A stretch of DNA of 5,296 nucleotides from contig JBIOVQ010000129.1 in the NCBI GenBank assembly GCA_044867805.1, positions 1 through 5,296 of the forward strand. Direction: 5' to 3'. Both the position numbers and the translations under genes were made by a program. This document shows positions 1 through 4,991 of the stretch, piece after piece. Each line of letters opens with the position of its first letter. Within the stretch, counting starts at the first letter, position 1. Origin of the DNA: SG8-41 sp044867805 (GTDB taxonomy: Bacteria; Pseudomonadota; Gammaproteobacteria; Burkholderiales; SG8-41). A model generated the notes under the pieces. It was not told the origin of the DNA. It did not search any database and saw only the letters and a program-made list of their open reading frames with translations.

Positions 1-148
1 CCGCGCGCTCGTGCCAGCCCTCGCCCGCCACCGCCCCGTCGTGGACGATCACGCACCCGACGCGCGGATTGGGCGCCGCCGTGTAGAGCCCGCGCCCGGC
101 CAGCTCCAGCGCCCGGGCCATGAACCGATGATCAGCTTCCGAAAACAC
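1..148 (-). CDS. ribD: Riboflavin biosynthesis protein RibD, N-terminal end (partial)
   Basis: RibD is the bifunctional deaminase/reductase that performs two early cytosolic steps of riboflavin synthesis on the GTP cyclohydrolase II product. Only the first 49 codons lie here; the gene runs off the left edge. The translation contains FMARALELAGRGLYT (residues 9-23) followed by APNPRVGCVIV (25-35) and GEGWHERA (42-49), the typical opening of the RibD deaminase domain. The zinc ligands (HAE and PCxxxGxTPPC) would lie beyond the edge. I chose the GTG at 148 because the family usually has a short FSxxDH-type segment before the first MARAL; the in-frame ATG at 121 would delete it. No Shine-Dalgarno sequence is visible before either start: the arm of a repeat element ends 2 nt upstream of the GTG. 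It lies downstream of glyA and nrdR on the same strand, an arrangement familiar in proteobacteria. The family call is firm; the start is moderately sure. Confidence 0.9.
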   Translation of the reverse strand, partial: MFSEADHRFMARALELAGRGLYTAAPNPRVGCVIVHDGAVAGEGWHERA

Positions 149-150
149 TA

Positions 151-286
151 GACGCAAAGCGGCGAAGTCGCAAAGAAGGACAGAAATTTCTTCAAGACCA
201 AGATCGCAGACATTTCATTAGCCCGTAACACAACTGGCAGAAAAAGAAACTTGAAATCTTCCTTTGCGGCTTTGCGCCTTTGCGTC
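151..286. repeat. Inverted octamer-repeat element between nrdR and ribD
   Basis: The left arm (151-179) and right arm (258-286) are inverted copies matching at 23 of 29 positions; both outer ends are GACGCAAAG when read inward. Each arm is three tandem degenerate octamers; the right arm reads TTTGCGGC, TTTGCGCC, TTTGCGTC. The roughly 78-nt core is much more AT-rich than its surroundings and has no open frame I can assign. The element fills most of the 145-nt gap: it starts 7 nt past the nrdR stop codon and ends 2 nt before the ribD start. It carries no transposase. It could be a non-autonomous palindromic element, a decayed repeat, or a transcribed hairpin. The arms and period are seen directly; any function is unknown. 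Confidence 0.7.
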
Positions 287-293
287 GAGATGT

Positions 294-758
294 TTACTTG
301 TCCTTGGATGGGCGCTGGACTTCCTTGATCGCGTCCTGGAAGTCGTCCACGCCCTCGAAGCTGCGGTAAACCGAGGCGAAGCGGATGTAGGCGACCTGGT
401 CGAGCTTGCGCAGCTCGCGCATCACCATCTGCCCGATGCGGCGCGATTCGATCTCACGCTCGCCCAGCGACAGCACGTCCTGCGTGATGGTGGCGATGGC
501 CTCGTCCACCATCGGCGTCGGCACCGGCCGCTTGTGCAGCGCCCGCATGAAGCCGGTGCGCAGCTTGTCCAGGTCGAACTCGGCGCGGCTGCCGTCCTGC
601 TTCACCACCTGCGGCATGCGCAGCTCCACCGTCTCGTAGGTGGTGAAGCGCTTGTTGCACGCCGCGCACTTGCGCCGGCGCCGGATGCTGTCGCCGTCGT
701 CGCTCACCCGCGAGTCGATGACCTGGGTGTCGGGGGAATTACAAAAGGGGCATTTCAT
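294..758 (-). CDS. nrdR: Transcriptional repressor NrdR
   Basis: NrdR is a cytosolic zinc- and nucleotide-binding repressor that senses ATP/dATP and turns down ribonucleotide reductase operons by binding NrdR boxes. The 154-residue protein has the whole family layout. An N-terminal zinc ribbon carries MKCPFC (C3, C6) and KCAAC (C31, C34), with an arginine-rich stretch between (RRRRK, 26-30), then RFTTYE (37-42). An ATP-cone domain follows at about residues 49-139 (VVKQDGSRAEFD, then the helical bundle ending near YRSFEGVDDF). E. coli NrdR is about 149 residues, so this is full length. The ATG at 758 begins the conserved MKCPFC and is unambiguous. Its leader has no Shine-Dalgarno sequence and is pyrimidine-rich because a GGATGAG tandem repeat is read there in complement. 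I saw no promoter of its own in the 93-nt gap after glyA, so co-transcription with glyA is likely. No NrdR box was recognised in the window. Confidence 0.97.
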   Translation of the reverse strand: MKCPFCNSPDTQVIDSRVSDDGDSIRRRRKCAACNKRFTTYETVELRMPQVVKQDGSRAEFDLDKLRTGFMRALHKRPVPTPMVDEAIATITQDVLSLGEREIESRRIGQMVMRELRKLDQVAYIRFASVYRSFEGVDDFQDAIKEVQRPSKDK

Positions 759-764
759 GCCGAG

Positions 765-792
765 GGATGAGGAATGAGGGATGAGGGATGAG
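765..792. repeat. GGATGAG heptamer tandem repeat upstream of nrdR
   Basis: Four consecutive heptamers lie at 765-771, 772-778, 779-785 and 786-792: GGATGAG, GAATGAG, GGATGAG, GGATGAG. Only one base departs from the unit. The repeat begins 6 nt from the nrdR ATG, so in the transcript it becomes a CTCATCC-type pyrimidine-rich leader where a ribosome binding site would be expected. It is followed by the 8-bp palindrome AGGCGCCT (791-798). No inverted arm of this unit was seen nearby, unlike the other repeats in the window. Confidence 0.85.
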
Positions 793-839
793 GCGCCTGG
801 CCTTCGCTCTCAACTGCATGCTCCGTGCTCTTCCCGTTC

Positions 840-876
840 AAGATTTCCCGTTTACCGCCTGTAAACGGGAAATCTT
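840..876 (-). terminator. Perfect 16-bp hairpin spanning the glyA stop codon
   Basis: Positions 840-855 and 861-876 are exact reverse complements, leaving a 5-nt loop (856-860). In the glyA transcript the 5' arm encodes the conserved C-terminal residues Phe-Pro-Val-Tyr, the loop falls in the Arg-Arg codons, and the TAA stop begins the 3' arm. After the stem the transcript reads GAACGGG with no run of U, so it does not fit a standard intrinsic terminator. It could be a 3'-end stabiliser, a partial terminator limiting read-through into nrdR, or a decayed repeat. TTCCCGTT recurs at 831 and 845, a 14-nt (two-heptamer) spacing, which hints at a link to the other short-period repeats. The hairpin is certain; the termination role is a guess. 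Confidence 0.45.
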
Positions 877-2102
877 TCGCACAGCTTCTTCACTTCCGCC
901 GTGACACGCTTGATGACCTTCTCGTCGGCGGGGGAGTCGAGCACGTCGGCGATGAGGTGGGCGAGCTGCTCGGCCTCCAGCTCCTTGAAGCCGCGCGTCG
1001 TCATCGCCGGGGAGCCGATGCGGACCCCGCTCGTGATCATGGGCTTCTGCGGGTCGTTGGGGACCGCGTTCTTGTTCACGGTGATATTGGCGCTGCCGAG
1101 CACGATTTCCGCTTCGCGGCCCGTTATCTTCTTGCCGCGCAGGTCGACCAGGAACATGTGGCACTCGGTGCGTCCGGAGACGATGCGAAAGCCGCGCTCC
1201 TGCAGCGCCTTGGCCATCACGCGCGCGTTGCCGAGCACCTGCTCCTGGTACTGCTTGAATTCCTTCGACATCGCTTCCTTCAGGGCCACGGCCTTGGCGG
1301 CGATGACGTGCATCAGCGGCCCGCCCTGCAGCATCGGGAACACCGCGGAGTTGAGCACTTTCTCGTGCTGCGCGTTGGCGAGGATCATGCCCCCGCGCGG
1401 CCCGCGCAGCGTCTTGTGCGTGGTCGTGGTCACGAAATCCGCGATGCCGACCGGGCTCGGGTAGAGCCCGGCCGCGATCAATCCCGCGTAGTGGGCGATG
1501 TCCGCCATCAGCAGCGCGCCGCACTTGTCCGCGATCGCGCGGAACCGCTTCCAGTCGATCACGAGCGAATAGGCGGACGCGCCGGTGACGATCAGCTTGG
1601 GCTTCTTGACGTGCGCCAGCTCCTCGACTTCCTCGTAATCGATCTCTTCTGTGTCGTGGTTGAGGCCGTAGCTCACCGCGTCGAAGTAGCGCCCGCTCAG
1701 GTTCACCTTCGCCCCGTGCGTGAGGTGGCCGCCGGCGTCGAGCGCCATGCCGAGGATCACGTCACCGGGATGCAGGACGGCGACGTAGACCGCCTGGTTC
1801 GCCTGCGCCCCGGAATGGGGCTGCACGTTGGCATAGCCGGCCTGAAACAGCTTTTTAGCGCGGTCGATCGCGAGCTGCTCGGCCATGTCCACGTAGTCGC
1901 AGCCGCCGTAGTAGCGCCTGCCGGGATAGCCCTCGGCGTACTTGTTGGTGAGCACCGAGCCCTGTGCGCGCAGCACGCGCGGGCTGGCGTAGTTCTCGGA
2001 GGCGATCAGCTCGATGTGATCTTCCTGGCGCTGGTTCTCCTGCTCGATGGCGCGCCAGAGCTCGGCGTCGAAGCGCTCAAGGCTGTCGTTGGATGAATAC
2101 AT
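852..2102 (-). CDS. glyA: Serine hydroxymethyltransferase
   Basis: This cytosolic PLP enzyme converts serine and tetrahydrofolate to glycine and 5,10-methylene-tetrahydrofolate, the main source of one-carbon units for purines, thymidylate and methionine. The 416 residues match the E. coli enzyme (417) in length and landmarks. These are ELIASENYAS (31-40), NKYAEGYPGRRYYGG (53-67), the substrate/cofactor region QPHSGAQAN (94-102), GGHLTHG with H126, DIAH with D201 and H204 around the PLP ring, and TTTTHKTLRGPRGG with the PLP Schiff-base lysine K230. The ATG at 2102 gives the usual N-terminus (SLERFDAELWRAI). It has only a weak G-rich stretch upstream, not a clear Shine-Dalgarno sequence. A probable extended -10 promoter lies at 2133-2141. 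nrdR and ribD follow on the same strand, suggesting an operon. The last codons and the stop are folded into a perfect hairpin. No key residue is missing. Confidence 0.98.
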   Translation of the reverse strand: MYSSNDSLERFDAELWRAIEQENQRQEDHIELIASENYASPRVLRAQGSVLTNKYAEGYPGRRYYGGCDYVDMAEQLAIDRAKKLFQAGYANVQPHSGAQANQAVYVAVLHPGDVILGMALDAGGHLTHGAKVNLSGRYFDAVSYGLNHDTEEIDYEEVEELAHVKKPKLIVTGASAYSLVIDWKRFRAIADKCGALLMADIAHYAGLIAAGLYPSPVGIADFVTTTTHKTLRGPRGGMILANAQHEKVLNSAVFPMLQGGPLMHVIAAKAVALKEAMSKEFKQYQEQVLGNARVMAKALQERGFRIVSGRTECHMFLVDLRGKKITGREAEIVLGSANITVNKNAVPNDPQKPMITSGVRIGSPAMTTRGFKELEAEQLAHLIADVLDSPADEKVIKRVTAEVKKLCERFPVYRR

Positions 2103-2132
2103 CCGGGCCGCCGGGTAGTCCGTAAACGGTTG

Positions 2133-2141
2133 ATTTTAGCA
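2133..2141 (-). promoter_or_regulatory. Probable extended -10 promoter for glyA
   Basis: Read on the minus strand this is TGCTAAAAT, a TGn extended -10 with a TAAAAT hexamer (5 of 6 to TATAAT). Transcription would start near 2126, giving a leader of about 24 nt before the ATG at 2102. The expected -35 position (2156-2161) reads ACTGCA, a poor match, and lies inside the AGTTTGC repeat. It is called from sequence match and spacing alone. Confidence 0.5.
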
Positions 2142-2151
2142 CCGAATCGGA

Positions 2152-2200
2152 AGTTTGCAGTTTGCAGTGGGCAGTTTGCAGTCGCTGCCAACTGCCAACC
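2152..2200. repeat. AGTTTGC heptamer repeat with inverted arm
   Basis: Heptamers in phase from 2152 read AGTTTGC, AGTTTGC, AGTGGGC, AGTTTGC, followed by a degenerate unit and then inverted copies (TGCCAAC-type, to 2200). GGCAGTTTGCAG (2170-2181) pairs with CTGCCAACTGCC (2185-2196) at 11 of 12 positions across a 3-nt loop; carrying the pairing out to 2166 and 2200 gives 13 of 16. It lies 27 nt past the pmbA stop codon and directly upstream of the glyA promoter, so it may act on either gene. It lacks a U-tract. Confidence 0.75.
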
Positions 2201-2227
2201 GCGCCGCCGACGATCAGGGTGGCGCGC

Positions 2228-3556
2228 TCAGTCGCCCGCGATGGTCATGCGCTCGACCAGGATCGAGCCGCACTGCCGCGATCCGCGGCGCACGACGTCG
2301 TTGCCGACCGCTGAGATCCCGCGGTAGATGTCCTTGAGGTTGCCGGCGATGGTGATTTCCTGCACCGGGTAGGCGATCTCGCCGCCCTCGACCCAGAACC
2401 CGGCGGCGCCGCGGGAATAGTCGCCGGTGACCGAATTCACCCCGTGCCCGAGCAGTTCCGTCACCAGGAGTCCCTTGCCCATCCTGCGCAGCAGCTCCGC
2501 GAAATCCTGCCCGGTATCGCGCAGGACGAGGTTGTGATTGCCGCCCGCGTTGCCGGTGGAGCGCAGCCCCAGCTTGCGCGCCGAGTAGCTGCCGAGGAAG
2601 TAGCCTTGAACGACGCCGTCCTGCACGACCTCACGCTCGCGGGTCGTCACGCCTTCCTCGTCGAACGGCGCGCTCGCGAGGCCCTTCATGACGTGGGGCC
2701 GCTCGCTGATCCTGACGAATGGCGCGAATACCTGCTGCCCCGCGCTGTCGAGCAGGAACGAGGACTTGCGGTACAGGTTGCCGCCGGAAACCGCCGACAC
2801 GAAATGGCCGAGCAGGCTTGCCGCGATCGGCGCCTCGAACAGCACCGGGGCCTGGGTGGTCGCGATCTTGCGCGCGCCGAGGCGCCGCGCGGCGCGCTGT
2901 CCGGCCCGCCGCCCCACGCTCTCGGGGTCCGGCAGGTCGGCGGGGTCGCGCGCCGTTTCGTACCAATCGTCGCGCTGCATGTCGTCGTTCTTGCCCGCCA
3001 CCAGCGCGCACCACACGCCGTGGCGGGAGCTGGGGAACCCGGCGAGGAAGCCGAGCGAGTTGCCATAGATGAAATGCGATTCCTGGGTGGATATCGTTGC
3101 GCCCTCGGAATTGGCCAGGCGCTTGTCGACCGCGAATCCCGCGTCCTCGCAGGCCTTGGCGAGCTCGATGGCGCGCTCAACCGGCAAGTCCCGGGGGTGC
3201 CAGAGATGGAGGTCCGGAAGGTCCCGGGCGAGCATGTCGGCATCCGCCAGCCCGGCGCACTCGTCGGAGGCGGTAAAACGGGCGATGGAGAGCGCAGCAT
3301 CCACGGTATCGCGCACCGACTGCGTGGAAAAATCGGTGGTGCTGGCGTGGCCGCGCTGCTTGCCGATGTAGACCGTGACGCCGATCCCCTTGTCGCGGCT
3401 GTACTCGATCGTCTCGACCTCGCCGCGGCGCACCGTCACCGTCTGGCCGACGCCTTCGCTCACCTCCGCCTCGGCCGACCCGGCGCCGCGCTGGCTGGCG
3501 TAATCCAGCACGTCGCGGACGAGCTGTCGCAGTTGATCCGGACCGAACGAGAACAT
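2228..3556 (-). CDS. pmbA: Metalloprotease subunit PmbA (TldE)
   Basis: PmbA/TldE is the partner of TldD in a cytosolic heteromeric metalloprotease which, in E. coli, trims the microcin B17 leader and degrades unfolded peptides such as the CcdA antitoxin. The 442-residue protein follows the E. coli PmbA sequence (about 450) throughout. Landmarks are RRGEVETIEYSRDKGIGVTVY (43-63), GHASTTD (69-75), SGGNLYRKSSFLLD (257-270), KGLASAPFDEEGV (291-303), GSYSARKLGLRSTGNAGG (322-339), and LLVTELLGHGVNSVTGDYSRGAAGFWVEGGEI (363-394). It has no HExxxH zinc motif, as expected for TldE: the metal site is in TldD, which is not in this window. I start at the ATG at 3556 because AGGAAGG lies 6 nt upstream (3563-3569). 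An in-frame GTG at 3574 would add six residues but overlaps that signal. It is divergent from darP, the order also found in E. coli (yjgA/pmbA). Confidence 0.96.
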   Translation of the reverse strand: MFSFGPDQLRQLVRDVLDYASQRGAGSAEAEVSEGVGQTVTVRRGEVETIEYSRDKGIGVTVYIGKQRGHASTTDFSTQSVRDTVDAALSIARFTASDECAGLADADMLARDLPDLHLWHPRDLPVERAIELAKACEDAGFAVDKRLANSEGATISTQESHFIYGNSLGFLAGFPSSRHGVWCALVAGKNDDMQRDDWYETARDPADLPDPESVGRRAGQRAARRLGARKIATTQAPVLFEAPIAASLLGHFVSAVSGGNLYRKSSFLLDSAGQQVFAPFVRISERPHVMKGLASAPFDEEGVTTREREVVQDGVVQGYFLGSYSARKLGLRSTGNAGGNHNLVLRDTGQDFAELLRRMGKGLLVTELLGHGVNSVTGDYSRGAAGFWVEGGEIAYPVQEITIAGNLKDIYRGISAVGNDVVRRGSRQCGSILVERMTIAGD

Positions 3557-3562
3557 CGGCGC

Positions 3563-3569
3563 CCTTCCT
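3563..3569 (-). promoter_or_regulatory. Shine-Dalgarno sequence of pmbA
   Basis: AGGAAGG on the minus strand sits 6 nt before the ATG at 3556 and decides that start over the upstream GTG at 3574. It is the only clear Shine-Dalgarno sequence found before any gene start in the window. Confidence 0.7.
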
Positions 3570-3598
3570 GGCACGGGACGGAAATGAGAGGGAGCGAT

Positions 3599-3607
3599 AT
3601 CATAGCA
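3599..3607 (-). promoter_or_regulatory. Probable extended -10 promoter for pmbA
   Basis: On the minus strand the site reads TGCTATGAT: a TGn extension plus TATGAT (5 of 6 to TATAAT). Transcription from near 3592 would give a leader of about 36 nt. The -35 region is GC-rich with no good hexamer, as is common for extended -10 promoters. An A/T tract at 3643-3669 lies further upstream, near -51 to -77, and could help polymerase bind. I could not identify a convincing promoter for darP in the same gap. Confidence 0.5.
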
Positions 3608-3618
3608 GCCCGGTCGAA

Positions 3619-3631
3619 CGCCCCAGGGGCG
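3619..3631. promoter_or_regulatory. GC palindrome over the pmbA -35 region
   Basis: CGCCCC-A-GGGGCG is an exact 6+6 palindrome with one central base. It covers the place where the -35 element of the pmbA promoter should be. It may be a protein-binding site, or chance in GC-rich DNA; no regulator family is indicated. Confidence 0.25.
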
Positions 3632-3726
3632 CCGATGGAACGAAAAGGATTCTTTTTTCTCAATTCAATCGGCTCGCACAAGCGCGCGCATGAAAGTGGG
3701 CGGCATTCATCGCCTGACGGTGGGTC

Positions 3727-4221
3727 ATGAACCACGACGAGCCGATTAGCAAGACGCAGCGCAAGAAGCAGGTCACCGCGTTGCAGCAGCTCGGCGGGGA
3801 GCTGGTCGGGTTGGCGGACGAGCAGCTCGCGGCAATCGATCTCCCCGAGCACCTGCGCGACGCCGTGCTCGAGGCGCGGCGCATCGAAAGCTTCGAAGCG
3901 CGGCGCCGGCAAATGCAGTACATCGGGAAGCTCATGCGCAACGTGGACGCCGCCCCGATCCGCGCCGCGCTCGACGCGCTGCAGGCTGCGCCACGGCGGG
4001 AGACGGCGCTGCACAAGCGCGCCGACTCCTGGCGCGAGCGATTGCTCGCCGACGCGGACTCAATCGGTGAACTGCTTGCGGAATGCCCCGCTGCGGACGC
4101 GCAGCAGCTGCAGACCCTCGTCCGCGATACCTTGAACGAGCGCGCGGCGGGCCGTCCACCCCGGGCCTTCAGGACTCTTTACCACACTCTCCGCAAATTG
4201 CTGGAAGAGCGTGAATCGTGA
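3727..4221 (+). CDS. darP: Ribosome maturation protein DarP (YjgA, DUF615)
   Basis: DarP (formerly YjgA, DUF615) associates with late 50S ribosomal precursors and helps maturation of the peptidyl-transferase centre. The 164-residue protein is strongly charged and helical, with no signal peptide or membrane segment. Family landmarks are the N-terminal PISKTQRKKQVTALQQLG (6-23), LPEHLRDAVLEARRI (39-53), and EARRRQMQYIGKLMRNVD (57-74), then a helical C-terminal half ending FRTLYHTLRKLLEE (148-161). E. coli YjgA is somewhat longer (about 183). The ATG at 3727 matches the expected short lead before the SKTQ motif; a weak GGTGGG precedes it. The last codons (Arg-Glu-Ser-stop) are written in CGTGAAT/CGTGATT repeat units, so the native 3' end may have been altered by the repeat. 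It is divergent from pmbA and followed by mog. Confidence 0.93.
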   Translation: MNHDEPISKTQRKKQVTALQQLGGELVGLADEQLAAIDLPEHLRDAVLEARRIESFEARRRQMQYIGKLMRNVDAAPIRAALDALQAAPRRETALHKRADSWRERLLADADSIGELLAECPAADAQQLQTLVRDTLNERAAGRPPRAFRTLYHTLRKLLEERES

Positions 4222-4276
4222 TTCGTGAATCGAACGGTTTGCGGGTCGAATCACTAATCACCAATCACGAATCACG
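4210..4276. repeat. Inverted CGTGATT heptamer element, copy 1 (darP/mog)
   Basis: The left arm (4210-4233) is built of CGTGAAT, CGTGATT, CGTGAAT and CGA; the right arm runs from 4246 to 4276. The arms pair at 20 of 24 positions around a 12-nt loop (4234-4245). The right arm is longer by one heptamer, as if the left arm had lost a unit or been joined to coding sequence. The darP stop codon (4219-4221) lies inside the left arm. The right arm ends 4 nt before the mog -35 hexamer. As RNA this would fold strongly after darP, but no U-tract follows. Confidence 0.85.
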
Positions 4277-4280
4277 CCGT

Positions 4281-4308
4281 TTGGGACCGCATAGCGCTCG
4301 GCTATACT
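4281..4308 (+). promoter_or_regulatory. Probable mog promoter, predicting a leaderless transcript
   Basis: TTGGGA (4281-4286, 4 of 6 to TTGACA) and TATACT (4303-4308, 5 of 6 to TATAAT) are separated by 16 nt. The expected start point, about 7 nt past the -10, falls at or next to the A of the mog ATG (4315). The short repeat ATAGC/GCTAT (4291-4295 and 4301-4305) overlaps the -10 and might be a weak operator. Confidence 0.5.
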
Positions 4309-4314
4309 CCTCCC

Positions 4315-4911
4315 ATGCCATCTGAAGAACTGATAGTCGGCCTCGTCTCGATCAGCGACCGGGCCTCGCAAGGCGTGTACAAGGACGAAGGGATACCCGC
4401 GCTCGAGGAATGGTTCGGCAAGGCGGTCGCCTCCCCGGCGGTGCGCATGGTGAAGCGGCTGATACCCGACGAGCGGCCCGTGATCGAGAAGACGCTGAAG
4501 GAGCTCGTTGACAACGAGGGATGCCATCTCGTGCTCACCACCGGCGGGACCGGCCCCGCCGCGCGCGACGTGACTCCGGAAGCGACGCTCGCCGTCGCCG
4601 ACAGGGAAATGCCGGGATTCGGCGAGCAGATGCGGCAGGTGAGCCTCAGGTTCGTGCCGACCGCCATCCTGTCGCGCCAGGTCGGCGTGATCCGCAAGCA
4701 GGCCCTCATCCTCAATCTCCCCGGCCAGCCGAAAGCGATCAAGGAAACGCTGGAAGGCGTCAAGGACGAGGGGGGCAAGACCGTCGTCAACGGGATCTTC
4801 GCCGCCGTGCCCTACTGCATCGACCTCATCGGCGGGCCGTATATCGAGACTCACGACGCGGTCGTGAAGGCGTTCCGGCCGAAGTCGGCCATCAAACCGC
4901 GAAAAGCGTGA
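4315..4911 (+). CDS. mog: Molybdopterin adenylyltransferase
   Basis: Mog (MogA) activates molybdopterin by adenylation with ATP in the cytosol, preparing it for MoeA-catalysed molybdenum insertion during molybdenum cofactor synthesis. The 198-residue protein (E. coli 195) follows E. coli Mog almost throughout. Landmarks are GLVSISDRAS (9-18), RLIPDE (48-53), LVLTTGGTGPAARDVTPEATLAVADREMPGFGEQMRQ (72-108), LSRQVGVIRKQALILNLPGQPK (119-140), and VPYCIDLIGGPYIE (165-178). D52 and D85 correspond to the active-site aspartates D49 and D82 of the E. coli protein. The ATG at 4315 fits the family N-terminus. There is no Shine-Dalgarno sequence, only CTCCTCCC, and the best promoter places transcription start at the ATG. 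The gene is flanked on both sides by copies of one inverted heptamer repeat, and its stop codon lies in the downstream copy. No molybdoenzyme or other moa/moe gene is present here. Confidence 0.97.
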   Translation: MPSEELIVGLVSISDRASQGVYKDEGIPALEEWFGKAVASPAVRMVKRLIPDERPVIEKTLKELVDNEGCHLVLTTGGTGPAARDVTPEATLAVADREMPGFGEQMRQVSLRFVPTAILSRQVGVIRKQALILNLPGQPKAIKETLEGVKDEGGKTVVNGIFAAVPYCIDLIGGPYIETHDAVVKAFRPKSAIKPRKA

Positions 4912-4991
4912 TTCGTGAATCGTGATTCGTGAATCGAATCACGACCCGGCGCCTTTCGAGTCGAATCACCAATCACGAATCACAAATCACG
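4907..4991. repeat. Inverted CGTGATT heptamer element, copy 2 (mog/esterase)
   Basis: The left arm (4907-4937) and right arm (4961-4991) are 31 nt each and pair at 27 of 31 positions around a 23-nt loop. Each arm is four heptamers plus CGA: the left alternates CGTGATT and CGTGAAT, and the right, read in complement, has CGTGATT, TGTGATT and GGTGATT variants. The mog TGA stop (4909-4911) is in the first unit. The element fills most of the 93-nt gap, ending 13 nt before the esterase ATG. No U-tract follows, so it is not a standard terminator. Confidence 0.88.

Noticed and set aside
264..770. Plus-strand open frame opposite nrdR
   Set aside because: It is the antisense of the NrdR zinc ribbon and ATP cone, and begins inside the repeat arm; no independent support.
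759..851. Separate promoter for nrdR
   Set aside because: No acceptable -10/-35 pair was seen; the stretch is repeat plus GC-rich sequence.
825..2096. Long plus-strand open frame (423 codons) opposite glyA
   Set aside because: glyA on the minus strand is unmistakable. The antisense translation is low-complexity (rich in Arg, Val, Leu, His, Gly) with no domain, and arises from GC-rich codon bias.
861..2130. GTAAACGG at both ends of glyA (861 and 2122) as flanking repeats of a mobile unit
   Set aside because: Only 8 nt is shared, with no target-site pattern, and glyA sits in its normal neighbourhood.
2200..2226. CGCGCC/GGCGCG stem after pmbA as an intrinsic terminator
   Set aside because: Only 6 bp with a 15-nt loop and no U-tract; easily chance in GC-rich DNA.
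3557..3574. GTG start at 3574 adding six residues to PmbA
   Set aside because: The AGGAAGG ribosome binding site lies inside this extension at correct spacing for the ATG at 3556.
3557..3726. Promoter for darP in the divergent gap
   Set aside because: TTCAAT (3664-3669) is a possible -10, but there is no -35 at suitable spacing; not strong enough to annotate.
2444..3730. Long plus-strand open frame (428 codons) opposite pmbA
   Set aside because: It mirrors the conserved pmbA coding sequence and shows no recognisable motif; antisense shadow.
4210..4991. CRISPR array
   Set aside because: Units are 7 nt and contiguous, with inverted arms and a gene between the two copies; there are no spacers of regular length and no cas gene.
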